A DNA stretch of 64,000 bases. It comes from Strigamia acuminata. Its lineage: Eukaryota > Arthropoda > Chilopoda > Geophilomorpha > Linotaeniidae. Location: contig OX442314.1 of assembly GCA_949358305.1 (NCBI GenBank), positions 33,227,608 through 33,291,607 on the forward strand. The letters run 5' to 3'. Each line of letters begins with the position of its first letter. The first letter of the stretch is position 1. A program made the translations under genes and the position numbers. This document shows positions 1-10,494 of this stretch, piece after piece. A model generated the notes under the pieces. The model worked only from the letters and a program-made list of their open reading frames with translations. It ran no database searches and was not told the DNA's origin.

Positions 1-152
1 ATTTGTATAGGTACGTTTTGCAACCGTATTAAATTGTAATGCGATTGAATGTTTGGTGAACGTTTGCTAGACGTTTTGAGTTTTACTAACGTATTTAAAT
101 GTGAATAATACATTTTTTAGGCAATTCGTCTAGTTTGCCCAGAGACAACGCA

Positions 153-578
153 ATGGCCACCAGTGGAGAAATGCCTGAAAAGTGTGAAAACATGTCTATA
201 AGTGAAAACGAAAATAGTATCGACGGTGCAGATACATCGACGTGCGAGACAGAATCAACAAATATTGGCAGAGATTTGGCAGATTTCGCTGATAAAATCG
301 AAAACTTTGAGCCGACGATTCCGGACGCAGTTGTATCGGCTTGTCTCAATTCCGTCGGTTTTTCGAGCACTGATCCGCGGATGATTCGTTTGGTTTCAGT
401 GGCAGCTCAGAAATTAATCTCTGATATTTCCAACGACGCGTTACAGCGCTATCGAATGCGCAAATCACAAACTACGAAAAGTGGCGACAAGGGCAAAAAC
501 ACATTAACTATGGAGGATCTGAAAGGTCCACTCGCGGAGCAAGGAATCGATGTCAAGAAACCGGACTATTTTGTATAA
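153..578 (+). CDS. TAF10: TFIID subunit TAF10
   Basis: The product is a histone-fold subunit of TFIID and of SAGA-type coactivators and acts in RNA polymerase II preinitiation complexes in the nucleus. The 141-residue protein has a Ser/Glu-rich N-terminus (about 1-45) followed by the conserved TAF10 block, with TIPDAVVSACLN, DPRMIRLVSVAAQKLISDI and a C-terminal VKKPDYF. This matches the family pattern over its whole conserved half. The start is the first ATG. The frame stays open upstream to about 105 but has no ATG, and TTTTTTAG at 113-120 looks like a 3' splice site, with a possible donor GTACGT at 11, so a short 5' intron is plausible. The length is normal for compact insect TAF10 proteins. 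There is no frameshift or stop, so the gene looks functional. It is the only clear host gene at this end of the window. Confidence 0.9.
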   Translation: MATSGEMPEKCENMSISENENSIDGADTSTCETESTNIGRDLADFADKIENFEPTIPDAVVSACLNSVGFSSTDPRMIRLVSVAAQKLISDISNDALQRYRMRKSQTTKSGDKGKNTLTMEDLKGPLAEQGIDVKKPDYFV

Positions 579-655
579 ACATGGCTGCACAACCGATTTG
601 GTGGCAGCAGTAGCGGCAGGTTGTTTTCCGTACAACATAAATAAGCATTGTTATT

Positions 656-661
656 ATTAAA
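656..661 (+). terminator. Candidate TAF10 poly(A) signal
   Basis: ATTAAA lies 78 bases after the TAF10 stop, in AT-rich sequence. It is the best poly(A) signal variant close to the gene. No canonical AATAAA was seen in the first 100 bases. Confidence 0.4.
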
Positions 662-1765
662 ATTAATATTTTTATTTTACTTTTTGCAATTTTCTTTTTA
701 GTCGAAAATCCTCTCTCCCAAGTGGCGGTGTGACTGCCGATATCTGTTGATTATACCTCCCCGAATAATTATTTTTCTTCCGATTGGTATTTTATGCTAA
801 TTATTTCTCCCTCGATAATTATTTCTTCCTCGATTTCCCATTCTTCCAATTTTCCAAATGGACGAATTTGTAACAATCATGCCGTTTTAGCTTTAGCCAG
901 AATTAATGTTTAATTTCGCCAATACATGGCGCGTTCAATCAAATTCGACTAAGAATTTATAGTTTTAAATAAAAAAAACTACATGCGTGATTAAATCAGT
1001 AAATACTCAAAATATATGTAAGATTTGAAAATTTAAAATTTTGTTATTTCTGTATAAACAAATTGGAGAGTATCTATGGTGAGTGGGGTCCGAGATTAAG
1101 TCGGGCATGCGCAATGATTATCCACAGCCCAACGGAGGAAGAAGCTCGTTGTTTATCGCTCCGTCGTGGCGGTGATTTGTTCGTGCTCACCGCTTTCCTT
1201 CATTTGTTTTCAGGTTTCATTCTCGAATCTTCATGAAAAGGCTTCTAATTTGGTTTAAATCTTATTTCACTATTTGGAGTTTATGTTTGTATTGATATAT
1301 TGCGTATATTAAGCCTTTCTCGTTGGCCTTTCATTGCCGCCATTTTGTATCAAGCTGTTCTTCGCCATTTAATTTTTAATTTTATCGGTTTCTATTTTTC
1401 TATTACGGTATATTTTTTCTCGCCAATTTTTCGTTCTTTTCTAACACGAATTCTTCCGTTGCATGTACGTATCGACATTCCACGTTTGTACTGTAAGACT
1501 GCATTCAAACCTAATTGGTGTAGCATTTACCAAAAAGATAGTACGTGAATATTATTGGTACTGCAACCATTTTACCGCATGGTGCTGGACACAACACATC
1601 ATAAAACTCCAAGAAATTACTAGACCATTCACGTTGCAAAAAGGGTCAGATGGCATTGAAATTTAATGATTAGCATTAACCAACTTTGTACAAGTTATAA
1701 ACTATTGACTAATATTGCTACTGTTATTGCTTATTGCACGTGTTGTAAGGACGAGCAGTACATGA
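662..1765. other. Intergenic, no supported gene
   Basis: No convincing coding sequence is seen here. The stretch 1488-1530 (CTGTAAGACTGCATTC and about 25 bases beyond) recurs, diverged, at about 23128-23170, so part of this interval is dispersed repeat. The GC-richer stretch at 1080-1230 could be a promoter or 5' UTR of an unseen exon, but nothing identifies it. Confidence 0.5.
760..833. repeat. Degenerate short tandem repeat
   Basis: Three or four imperfect copies of a unit close to CGATAATTATTTCTTC follow each other (near 760, 796 and 812). It is a simple local tandem repeat downstream of TAF10 with no obvious function. Confidence 0.5.
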
Positions 1766-2665
1766 CTTGGGTAGTATCATTTGGTATGGGAGGCACAACA
1801 CTTGATGAAAATGACTGGAGAGTCGTAGGTGCATTCAGAGTGTGTTTGTTGTTGGCATTTGTAATATAAACGGCCAAAACAGAATGCAAAAAAATGCGTA
1901 ACTAAGAATTGTGTGTGGCAATTTCGGTTTTGGATCTGTGTGGTTAACTCATGTTCTTTCTGCGAATTGTTCTTGACAGTTGTTCCATACATTAGGTTGG
2001 CTAATTGTAGTGCTGATTTCTAAAAAAAAAATTGCAAAAAAAATAAAAAATGACAAAAAATAAATTACAAAAATTACAAAATAATGAAAAATAGATTTTA
2101 AAAAATTGCAAAAGAATTAAAAAGTGACAAAAAATAAATTACAAAAATTACACAATAATGAAAAATAGATTTAAAAAAATTGCAAAAAAATTCAAAAATT
2201 TAAAAAATGGCAAAAATAAAAAAAATAATTGAAAATAATGTTCTATTTGTGGGGACGAAACAATAAAGCCTCCCAATGGTCTAAACGTGAGAAATTCATT
2301 TAATGAACAACTCGAATTATCACTACGACCTACAGGAAAAGAAAAACGTCAGAGTATATTTAACCTATTGTTTTCATTACCGGTACTGTTGTACTGTACA
2401 TTCATTCATCAAAATCTACGAACAAATCCAGGTTTTTACTATTGACGTAACTTATAATTTTATCATACGCTGAATCATCGATAAGATCACGTATTACAAT
2501 CAACTACGTTCTTTGGTATTACATACGAATAACAAAAAAAATAAACGAACAATGTAAACAAAGGAAATAATGAAAAGGTGCACTACGACTTTATTGCGCG
2601 CGAAAATGGCGGGGCGGGGTCTTCTCCCTCTTTGCTCACAGACGGCGGCTTGATGTGTAGCAAAG
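1766..2665 (+). repeat. Dispersed repeat A, copy 1
   Basis: This segment is repeated, diverged and shortened, at about 25214-25800. Shared landmarks are GGTAGTATCATTTGG at the left, a GTTGTTGGCATTTGTAATATAAACGG stretch, an A-rich block (about 2020-2240) made of AAAATTGCAAAAAAATT-like units, and a right part with GCGCGCGAAAATGGCGGGGC. Its left part also resembles repeat B, so A and B seem to be related units of one family. There is no intact ORF. I infer that it belongs to an old transposon. Confidence 0.65.
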
Positions 2666-2736
2666 AAAAGTCTAGATGCATTTGCTTGATTATCTAATTA
2701 ATGTTTGCTCTCAGCTTGAATGTTGATATTTTGTAA

Positions 2737-3575
2737 TTTCTCAATCTGTCAAGTTGTCTCAGGACTCAGGATACTGCAAGCAAACGCTTGACGGAAAATG
2801 ACTGGACAGAGACTGTTGTTGTTTTTGTTGGCATTTATAATATAAAAGACCAAAACAGAATATAAAAATACCTAACTATAAATGTGTGCGAGGCAATTTC
2901 GGTTTTGGACTTGGCGTACATGGCAGTTAAAAACTGTAAATAAGAAGACTGGGTTGAACTCAAAATGCACGTGGCTTTAATCCTTGCTAAAACAGTTGCA
3001 CTGGGCGTTCCAGCAGAAATAATTAAACAAAAATCTGTACAAAAAATTTATATCAAAATCACAAATGTTATGTTAGGGCAGTTCGGTGATGGGCACTGGA
3101 CCCTAAACGTACCGTTTGTTTAATTGCTATGCTGCAAAAGTACTGTATGGATATGGATTGCATTGTTGCAGTGAGTACACCTATAAATATATGACATTTA
3201 CATTACAACGTATTTTATATTTCTTCAAGCCGGTCCAAGCCCTGTCTGGGGCATCCAAGCCCCACTCAATCACACTCATTTTGGTCTTTGGCAAAACAGC
3301 TGGTACCAAATACCAATCCGTCTGCTTGGATTAAATGCGCTGAAGAAAGTGCGCAGGAGAAAATGACAAAAATCTTTAAAATATCTTAACAAATCCATTA
3401 AATAAAAATGTTATTTATGCAGGGAAGTTAGGGAAAGGACACAATTCGGAATTTACGGTTTCCGTGTAATAATTATTTTATTCCTGCAATCATTGCATTG
3501 AATTTTATTGCATTGTTCGCCTGCGAATTGTCCTTCAGATCACAGGGCGTGTTGTGGTTCAATAATTCATTGAAT
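2737..3575 (+). repeat. Dispersed repeat B, copy 1
   Basis: This segment is closely repeated at about 43893-44715, with scattered substitutions and small indels. Landmarks include GATACTGCAAG, GAGGCAATTTCGGTTTTGGAC and AAAGTACTGTATGGATATGG. Short open frames inside (for example 3116-3334) are also partly open in the other copy, but I do not recognise the peptide. It probably belongs to the same mobile element as repeats C and D. Confidence 0.65.
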
Positions 3576-3825
3576 GTTGACTGGCAGTGGGACATGCAGC
3601 TGTTTGATTGTTTGAACCAACTTTCCAGTTTTTCCAACACCTATACTGTTGCAGCCCATCTTTTTTTTCAGTGTGTGTTCGTTTGTTCGTTCATTCATTC
3701 GACGCGTTTATTTAGCAAGAAGACGAAACAATTGAATAATCAAAAATAAAAAGTTAAATGAAAAAGCAAATAAATTAAAATGGAAATTAACAAGAAAAAT
3801 TTATAAATTGTAAGAACGCATCTTG

Positions 3826-4104
3826 ATGGCAAATGAATACGTTTCCGTGGCGATCCTATGCATTTCGGTGAACGCTGCCGCCGCAAACCTGTACGACGAC
3901 TTCGGCAGTCTCGATTGTATCAGTTCGGCACATCTCCGTATGGCCTGTCGCCGCTGCGACTCCCGTCGCAGCCGTCGCCGAATCGAGCGCCGCCGTGGCC
4001 GACTCGTGGCGACAAAGTCACCGTCCTTGTCGCCGAGAAAGGTTCGTCGACAGCGAACGAATAGCCCAAAAGCGTGGTCGCCACGTTTGCCATCTCCAAA
4101 TTAA
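3826..4104 (+). CDS. Unidentified GC-rich short ORF
   Basis: A 92-residue open frame starts at the ATG at 3826. It stands out because 3850-4080 is much GC-richer than its surroundings and all three forward frames are long and open there. The protein has a hydrophobic N-terminal stretch (VSVAILCISVNAAAA) and an Arg/Ser-rich C-terminal half. AATAAA at 4232-4237 lies about 130 bases downstream. I do not recognise it. A second frame (3858-4064, ending in GDKVTVLVAEKG) looks equally protein-like, so the true frame is uncertain. It could be an exon of a host gene, a retrocopy fragment, or non-coding. Confidence 0.25.
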   Translation: MANEYVSVAILCISVNAAAANLYDDFGSLDCISSAHLRMACRRCDSRRSRRRIERRRGRLVATKSPSLSPRKVRRQRTNSPKAWSPRLPSPN

Positions 4105-4635
4105 TTCACTTGCAAAATGGTTTTTGATGGCAAACACAGCATTCCTATTGGTTCGTGTTGTAGGCAGAGGCAATAAGTTATGTGTAGGTGTTTGTATCTT
4201 TTTGTGGACTTAATAAGGAGTAAGGAACTCTAATAAAATTTCTTAGCTGTACTTCGATGACAACTGTTGTTGCCTTCTACTTTACACAGTTCAGTGGCGT
4301 TTTTTGCTATTAGCCTGGCCACACTCCTGCGTCGATCGTGTCTATACCTTCAGTCGTTGCAATGTCCCCAAAATCGTTTTGTCATGCTTGCTTTTGAGGT
4401 CATGAATAATTGTCCTGCCCAGCAGGAGTAAACTACGCATGTCCTACTCAACGACCCCATTAAAGTACCCTTCTACATAACATAGCGCCTTGTGGAAACT
4501 CACAAGGAGGCACATGGAAGTGGTACTTGCTTACCTTCATAATTCTATTGAACTATCTCTCAAGAAAATGGTCATCGTTTTGTCCTATAGTAGAGTACTA
4601 CAACACTCCTCTTGGAATATGGACTTCTTCTAAGC
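4105..4635. other. No gene seen
   Basis: This is AT-rich sequence between the short ORF and repeat C. Apart from AATAAA at 4232-4237, nothing is recognisable. Confidence 0.4.
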
Positions 4636-4850
4636 TCAGTGATCTGGTCAGCGATCACACCTACCAGTTTTTAGCAAAATCTACCCATAGTACCCATAGT
4701 AGTTAAAGCCTATATTGGGTTTACAATTATAGTCATGGGTGCCTGGGATGTGAATGGGAATAAATGTGGGACACTATAAATGCAATCAATCTTCTTATTA
4801 AAAAACTACGGTTTCTTAATACCAGTAGTAATGTGTAATTCATCTATAAA
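4636..4850 (+). repeat. Dispersed repeat C, copy 1
   Basis: The segment starts CAGTGATCTGGTCAGCGATC and includes GGTGCCTGGGATGTGAATGG. It recurs at about 44888-45113. In this copy it is followed by MULE transposase remnants. In the other copy it is joined directly to repeat D. Confidence 0.65.
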
Positions 4851-4979
4851 ATGCTGCAAATTATTTGTTAGACTAACTTGATAAGCAACAGGTGAGTGCT
4901 GACTTCTAGGCAAGTCTTGGTGGTATGTAACTACTTGCTTCAAGTTTATAATCAAGCCAAAATTACAATAACTCTTTAT

Positions 4980-5450
4980 TTAGAGCTTTATTGCACGTTA
5001 AGCATTTTAACACAGTTTCCCAGCTAGTGTGAGGTCTCTTTTGAGAAACGTCGAATGATTGTTTGAACCAAGTAGGGCACATAAGAGTTATTTTACTCTC
5101 AATTCCAATCAAGTTGTCCAAAATATTTTCATCGATTCATTTCTGCTTTTTTGGAACTCATTAAGATAGGAAGTAGCTTTGAAAATTGTAGATAACAAAC
5201 ATATGTTCCTCCTAAGTTGACATCACGTTTCATCTCACTATTGAAACATTCTGAATTATTGTTTGTTGCCGTGATATCACGAAATGCTTCATATTTATCT
5301 GTATTGAGTATAGCACTGTGGTCTTTGATGTCAGGAAATATAATGTTCTTAATGTATGAACAAAAGTTTGTGACGATGACCTTTCGATGACGCTATCCGC
5401 TCAAAATGTGTATTTTGGCATAACAAGCTAGTCTATCTATTCAGTAGTTG
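4980..5450 (-). pseudogene. MULE-like transposase remnant, C-terminal half
   Basis: The - strand reads as a decayed transposase with in-frame stops. Pieces such as SYIKNIIFPDIKDHSAIL and FRDITATNNNSECFNSEMKR follow the pattern of the C-terminal half of MULE (Phantom-type) transposases of arthropods, which have a hydrophobic-PDI block and then a TNN-SE-FN block. The matching N-terminal half lies in the same orientation at 12525-12985. The two halves flank element 1, so one MULE copy appears to have been split by later insertions. The family assignment is by pattern only. Confidence 0.45.
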
Positions 5451-5647
5451 AGAGATAGGATTGACAAAACCTAAAGTGTGAACTGGGTAAAATAATGACA
5501 CATGCGGTTATCAAGACATAACATATTTATTGATATCTAAATATAATCACCGTAAAGTGATTATATTAATCAATTTGCATGAAATACAATTATACAGTGA
5601 CTATGCCGACAATTGGCCGTATAAATTGGTCGATTAACTATACATAC

Positions 5648-5887
5648 TGTTACGTGGAATCCGGGCCTAATCAGGTCTCCACGCAACTATGTTTAATTGG
5701 GGTTTAGTGAGTGTGAAAGGAAAGAATGAGATTCATTTATGCTTTAAATTCAATTCAGATTTATTTGACCGGACAAACAAAGTTTGTTCGATCCCTTATA
5801 AATTCAGATACATTTATTCTCAACAGGTCAGAATGTTATTTTGGATAAATTGTCACTTCTTACATTTGTCAAATGTACAACCTTTAT
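5648..5887 (-). repeat. Element 1 truncated 3' LTR
   Basis: These 240 bp match 10495-10734 of the complete LTR without any difference that I could see. The match stops at about 5887, where pol sequence begins. The outer end has the TG terminus next to the ATAC target duplication. Confidence 0.9.
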
Positions 5888-8108
5888 TTTTCTTTTTCTT
5901 TAATTTTTCTATTTCTTCTTCACTTAATTCTTCCTGGATCCTACTTAAAGCATCGGCATCTGTATGTTTCTTGCCGCTTTTATGAAATATTTCAAAATCA
6001 TATTCAGCTAGTTGCAGCGCCCACCTGGCTAGACGTCCATTTGGATTTCGGACTCCTTTCAGCCGTTGGAGGGCAGAATGGTCGGTAATAATTTGGAATT
6101 TCTGTCCATATAAGTACGGTCTAAACTTTTCAATAGCAAAAATGATTGCTAACATTTCCCTATCAGTTGCAGTGTAATTCATTTCTGCTGTGCTCATCAT
6201 ACGACTTGCATAAGCGATAACACGCTCTTGATTGTTGACTTTTTGCTTCAAAATAGCTCCTAATCCATAGGCACTTGCATCGCATGAAATCATGAAGGGC
6301 TGAGTAAAATCTGGATGCGCTAACACCGGCACTGTTATTAATGCATTTCGGAGCGTGTGGAATGCTTTGTCGTGGGGTGGTCCCCAGTCAAACTTTTCAT
6401 CCTTTTTGGTTAAATTCACCAGAGGTTTGGAAATGTCCGCAAAACCTTTAATAAATTTCCGGTAATACGAGCATAATCCTAAAAAACCACGTAGTTGTTT
6501 AACGTTCACAGGAATTGGAAACTTAGCTACTGAATCCAGATTCCTGGGATCCGGTGAAATACCTTCAGCATCAACCACATGTCCGAGATATCGTATGGTG
6601 TGTGTCGCAAACGTACATTTACTCAGTTTGACTTTGAGATTCGCTGTTCTAAGCTTTTGGAAAACTGCCTCCAAATCAACAAGATGCTGATCGAAAGTCT
6701 TCGAAAACACTATCAAATCGTCCAGATATGCAATACATACTTTTCCCAGGAGGTTACCAAGTACTTTATTCATCAATTTTTGAAAGGCGGCCGGGCTGTT
6801 ACATAATCCCATTCCAAGGACATTAAACTCATAATGTCCACTAGACGTGGTAAACGCTGTCTTTTCACGATCTTGTTCGTCTATTTCGACTTGGTGATAT
6901 CCCTGGATAAGATCCATCATTGAAAAATACTTCGCACCCGCTAATTGATCTAGGGTGTCATCAATACGTGGTAAGGGATAAACCATTTTCTTTGTTACCG
7001 CGTTTAACCGTCTCCAATCAACACAAAATCTCCATTTGCCGTCTCTTTTCTTGACGAGTAGTACTGGTGCACTCCATGGGCTCTCAGATTCTCTAATGAC
7101 TCCTTGCTCAAGTAACTTCTTTGTTTCAGCATCCTCGATTTCTTTTTCCTTAATCGATCGTCTATAAGGTTGTAAATGGATTGGAGGAGAATCTCCAGTA
7201 TCAATTCGATGTTTAATCGTATGAGCTCTGCCTAAATCATTGTCAGTCTTCGCAAATCTATCCGAATTTTCCTCCAGCAACCGCAACATTAGCCCTTGTT
7301 GTGATGGCGTCATATTGTCATTCGCCATGGCCGTGCTAAAGTCAAATTGATTAACTCTGTTTTCATCAAGCACGCCAGACTCAATTACATAAAAGGCCTT
7401 TGCAATTGCTGAGTTTTTTCCTAAATAGATTGTCTTTTTAGTTGGATTTGCAACTCGCAGAACTCCTTCACCTTTTCTGAATTTAGTCAATGTTTTGCAA
7501 CAAATTACTCCAAAGCGATCAATTACTCCACTGAGTGGTTCTATAAATAGTTCATCATCTACTTTCTTTGCAATTTTAATTGGAACTACACATTCATGTA
7601 ATGCTGGAATTGTTATCGGTTTTAAAACTCGGGCTATGTAGTTTACATCAGTATAATTCTTTGACATTGGGAAAACTTCTTGTTGTTCATTTTTTGGGCC
7701 TACAAAGATCTTCTGTTGGTCATAGTCGAGTTTACACTTTGCAGATCTTAAGAAATTATCTCCCAGTAGTAAGTGGCGTCCAAATCCATTAACGATCAAT
7801 ACGTCGATGGTGTGTTGTTGTTGTCCAACATCAATGGTAATCCTGGTTTTTCCTTCTGGGACTATCAATGAGCCATCCACAACTCTCAATCGAACACCTG
7901 GACAAGGCTGATATTTGAGCTGCAGAGTTCTCACCAAATCTTCACTAATGATATTGCGAAAACCTCCAGAATCCAAGACACCAGTGATTTCCATACCATT
8001 TAATACTACTGGAATCTGTAAAAGTTCGTCCATAGCGTGTAACTCGATGATTTCTAATTTTCTCTTTCTTCTTTTCTTCTTGTTATTTCGTCTTTGTGGC
8101 CATTCTAG
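5853..8108 (-). CDS. pol: Element 1 pol: protease, RT, RNase H
   Basis: This is the pol of element 1, predicted to be made as a Gag-Pol fusion by a -1 shift at 8108-8114; the first ATG in the frame is at 8033. The order is a retropepsin (DSG in VLDSGGFRN, LLLGDNF further on), a reverse transcriptase with YPLPRIDDTLD, FNVLGMGLCNSPAAFQ and the catalytic YLDD, then an RNase H (SCDASAYGLGAIL, ATDREMLAI, DADALSR). The integrase that follows in normal Gypsy pol is missing. The last ten or so residues and the stop codon are read from LTR sequence at 5853-5887. The frame has no internal stop, so the truncation may be recent. Confidence 0.88.
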   Translation of the reverse strand, partial: LEWPQRRNNKKKRRKRKLEIIELHAMDELLQIPVVLNGMEITGVLDSGGFRNIISEDLVRTLQLKYQPCPGVRLRVVDGSLIVPEGKTRITIDVGQQQHTIDVLIVNGFGRHLLLGDNFLRSAKCKLDYDQQKIFVGPKNEQQEVFPMSKNYTDVNYIARVLKPITIPALHECVVPIKIAKKVDDELFIEPLSGVIDRFGVICCKTLTKFRKGEGVLRVANPTKKTIYLGKNSAIAKAFYVIESGVLDENRVNQFDFSTAMANDNMTPSQQGLMLRLLEENSDRFAKTDNDLGRAHTIKHRIDTGDSPPIHLQPYRRSIKEKEIEDAETKKLLEQGVIRESESPWSAPVLLVKKRDGKWRFCVDWRRLNAVTKKMVYPLPRIDDTLDQLAGAKYFSMMDLIQGYHQVEIDEQDREKTAFTTSSGHYEFNVLGMGLCNSPAAFQKLMNKVLGNLLGKVCIAYLDDLIVFSKTFDQHLVDLEAVFQKLRTANLKVKLSKCTFATHTIRYLGHVVDAEGISPDPRNLDSVAKFPIPVNVKQLRGFLGLCSYYRKFIKGFADISKPLVNLTKKDEKFDWGPPHDKAFHTLRNALITVPVLAHPDFTQPFMISCDASAYGLGAILKQKVNNQERVIAYASRMMSTAEMNYTATDREMLAIIFAIEKFRPYLYGQKFQIITDHSALQRLKGVRNPNGRLARWALQLAEYDFEIFHKSGKKHTDADALSRIQEELSEEEIEKLKKKKNKGCTFDKCKK

Positions 8109-9559
8109 TTTCCCGATGCATTAGGCGGTCCACCACGTGGGGCTCCTCGTTGACCTCGGCCTTGGTAATTTTCAATGAAATTTTTACCTTTATAATTTGG
8201 ATTTTTAGGATGGCCTTGGTTATTTGGATTCCCCTGTGGTCTTTGTCCTTGTGGTGGATTCCATTGCTGTTGTGGTGGATTCCACTGCTGTTGTGGATTT
8301 TGCTGTTGGAATCCTTGACCTGAGTTATTCCACTGATTACTCCAATTACCTCTGTTTTGACCTCTATTGTCACTCCATCCTCTTCCTTGGTTCCTATTAT
8401 TGTCATTCCACCATCCACGTTGTTGTCCAGATCGTCCTCTAAAGTTACCTCTATTGTAGAACTGGGCCTGGTTTGGATGTGGTGTATACCATTGATTTTG
8501 ATAGAAGACTGGAGTAACCTCTGCATATTGAACTTCCCCAAACTGCTGCTGTTGCCTTAGCACTTTGACCTCTGCTAACAACTCGTCTTTTGATTTATTG
8601 ACGTCGCTCGGTTCAACTAACAAACTTGGTTTCACCTCGCCTGTTGTATCAACAGCTTTTTGCAGTAGGGTTAGCAAAACTTCTGCAGGATCCTCGCTGA
8701 ATGCATGAGCTTCCAATAGTCCAAGTTGAGATGTTAACTGATCCAATGTCTTTGGAAAATTGACTACTAATTTATCTCTAGTCACCTTTTTAAGTCCTTG
8801 AAACACATGAAATATCTTTTGTTCTTCAGTAAATGCTGGTCTCGCAAAAGAACATTCTTTTAATATTTTCTGCATATGTTCCATTGCTGTCCCATCTTTG
8901 TGCTGCATTGCCTGTAATTTCGACAAAATTGTTGTTATTTGTCGCCTGAATTTTGCCTTCAACGCATCTTTCCATTGACTCCATGTTCTAGTCGGATGTT
9001 GTGGAAGTTGATCTAGATACCACGATGATGCGGAGGATTTCAGCACAATTGACAGATGTTTAATCCTTTCAGTGTCATCGGCGATCGTATCTTCATATCC
9101 GATCAACCATGTGTCAATATTCCCTGTAGCCGGATCAAAGTCAACTGGATTTCTTCTATTGACCACTAAATTTTGTAATACCGTCTGTATTGCTACTAGT
9201 TCTGGTGAAGCATTTGCCATATTATCTGGAAATTGTTCGTTTTTAATTGCCAATATTGGTTGAATTAATTCCTTTTGGTCCTCAATATTGTCAGTTGCGT
9301 CCTCAAATGCGTCGTCCAAATTTGCTTGCACTTTATCCAGGAGATTGCCTAATTCCGTAGCTTCGTCAGGCAACAACAAATTGTACACACTTGGATCGAT
9401 TATTCTTTTATGGCGCTGTTCCGGGGTTTCAAAATCTTCCCTTTTTTGAATTTTTTCTTCTCCTTTGGATTTTGATCTCTTTTTCCGGTCAGTCACCTTA
9501 TCATCCAGTGATTCAAGTGCTCCCGGATCTTTTGATGAAAACAAATAATCCGTTACCAC
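8105..9559 (-). CDS. gag: Element 1 gag
   Basis: This is the structural Gag protein that packages the element's RNA into cytoplasmic particles. It has about 484 residues: a charged N-terminus, a capsid-like Retrotrans_gag region at about 130-300 (SASSWYLDQLPQ, then WSQWKDALKAKFRRQ), and a Gly/Asn/Gln/Arg-rich C-terminal tail with RG repeats instead of a CCHC zinc knuckle. The listed start is a GTG. The frame runs about 35 codons further upstream without any ATG before a stop, so either the ATG has been lost or initiation is non-AUG. The stop TAG follows the slippery heptamer directly. Confidence 0.8.
   Translation of the reverse strand: MVTDYLFSSKDPGALESLDDKVTDRKKRSKSKGEEKIQKREDFETPEQRHKRIIDPSVYNLLLPDEATELGNLLDKVQANLDDAFEDATDNIEDQKELIQPILAIKNEQFPDNMANASPELVAIQTVLQNLVVNRRNPVDFDPATGNIDTWLIGYEDTIADDTERIKHLSIVLKSSASSWYLDQLPQHPTRTWSQWKDALKAKFRRQITTILSKLQAMQHKDGTAMEHMQKILKECSFARPAFTEEQKIFHVFQGLKKVTRDKLVVNFPKTLDQLTSQLGLLEAHAFSEDPAEVLLTLLQKAVDTTGEVKPSLLVEPSDVNKSKDELLAEVKVLRQQQQFGEVQYAEVTPVFYQNQWYTPHPNQAQFYNRGNFRGRSGQQRGWWNDNNRNQGRGWSDNRGQNRGNWSNQWNNSGQGFQQQNPQQQWNPPQQQWNPPQGQRPQGNPNNQGHPKNPNYKGKNFIENYQGRGQRGAPRGGPPNASGN
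8108..8114 (-). promoter_or_regulatory. -1 frameshift site GGGAAAC, element 1
   Basis: The last gag codons read TCG GGA AAC TAG. The heptamer G-GGA-AAC is a canonical -1 slippery sequence of the kind used by several retroviruses. Slipping one base back gives GGG AAA CTA and enters the pol frame, which is open from here to the pol ATG at 8033 and beyond. Confidence 0.75.
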
Positions 9560-10494
9560 TTGTGAAAAGTTATAACGTTTGGATTCCGCAATTGTTAAAT
9601 AATTAAATTCGAAGACACAATCCTTAGACTTGAAGCACTTTTAATTCACTTTTCCAGTTATAAATAACACTATAACTCTTTAGCACACAGAACACTTTTC
9701 ACTTTCTGAAAAATAAATCAGTGATTAAACACTTCAATTTTCACAGAAATATTTCAAAATACTAGAACAATTCAATCTTCACAATCAAATCTCAAAATTT
9801 CCACAAAAGAATTCAAGGAAAAAAAAAAAAACACTTTCACGGTCATCATTTTTTACAAAAATATCAAAAACAATTCATTTTCACGGTCATAATTACAAAA
9901 TTTCATCAAAACTATTCAAGGAAAAACTTCTTATTAATAACACTTTACAAAAATGCTCTGGAAAGAAAATAAATTCATTAATAAATATAAACAATATATT
10001 CTCTATTATTATTCAATTTTATCTTACATTCACAATTAAATTCTTCATTACTATACACTTTCATTTAATTTTATCAAAGTTCAATCAATAATACTATATC
10101 AATTCAATTAAAAGTCAAATATCACAATAAATAATACTCAAATGCAAATTTATCCAATTTAAACCTTCAAAGCTTCTATTCTATTTTATTTTATTTTTTT
10201 AATCTTGCCAATTTTCAATCTAATTGACCTATTTATTCTTTAGCAATGACTCACTCTCACATTCCTATCAATTTCACAAATGACTCACTCATATTCAAAT
10301 TAGGTTGGGATCTCTCTAAATTTTATATGATTTCAAAGCTATTTTTAAGCTAAATTTGCCAATTTTATGTGATTTTAATTCCAATTTCACTCATTTTACT
10401 CTAGATTTTACAATTTTAATGATTTTTAACTCTAATTTCGGGGTTTTTTATTCTAATTTTTGGTCCCGGGGAAAGAACCGCGATCTCCACCATT
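9560..10494 (-). other. Element 1 leader
   Basis: This is the AT-rich 5' leader between the PBS and gag. It contains repeated CACTTTTCA- and TTCACAA-like stretches and a poly(A/T) run near 9820. No ORF is supported apart from the ATG-less gag extension up to about 9650. Confidence 0.6.
10475..10492 (-). promoter_or_regulatory. Element 1 primer-binding site
   Basis: On the - strand, TGGTGGAGATCGCGGTTC starts two bases after the 5' LTR end. It has the TGG complementary to a tRNA CCA end, and its complement looks like a T-arm plus acceptor 3' strand. I cannot name the tRNA with confidence. Confidence 0.7.

Noticed and set aside
2020-2240. A-rich block as a retrogene poly(A) tail
   Set aside because: It is hundreds of bases of degenerate units, shared with the copy at 25500-25680 as an internal part of repeat A, and is not a 3' tail next to a gene.
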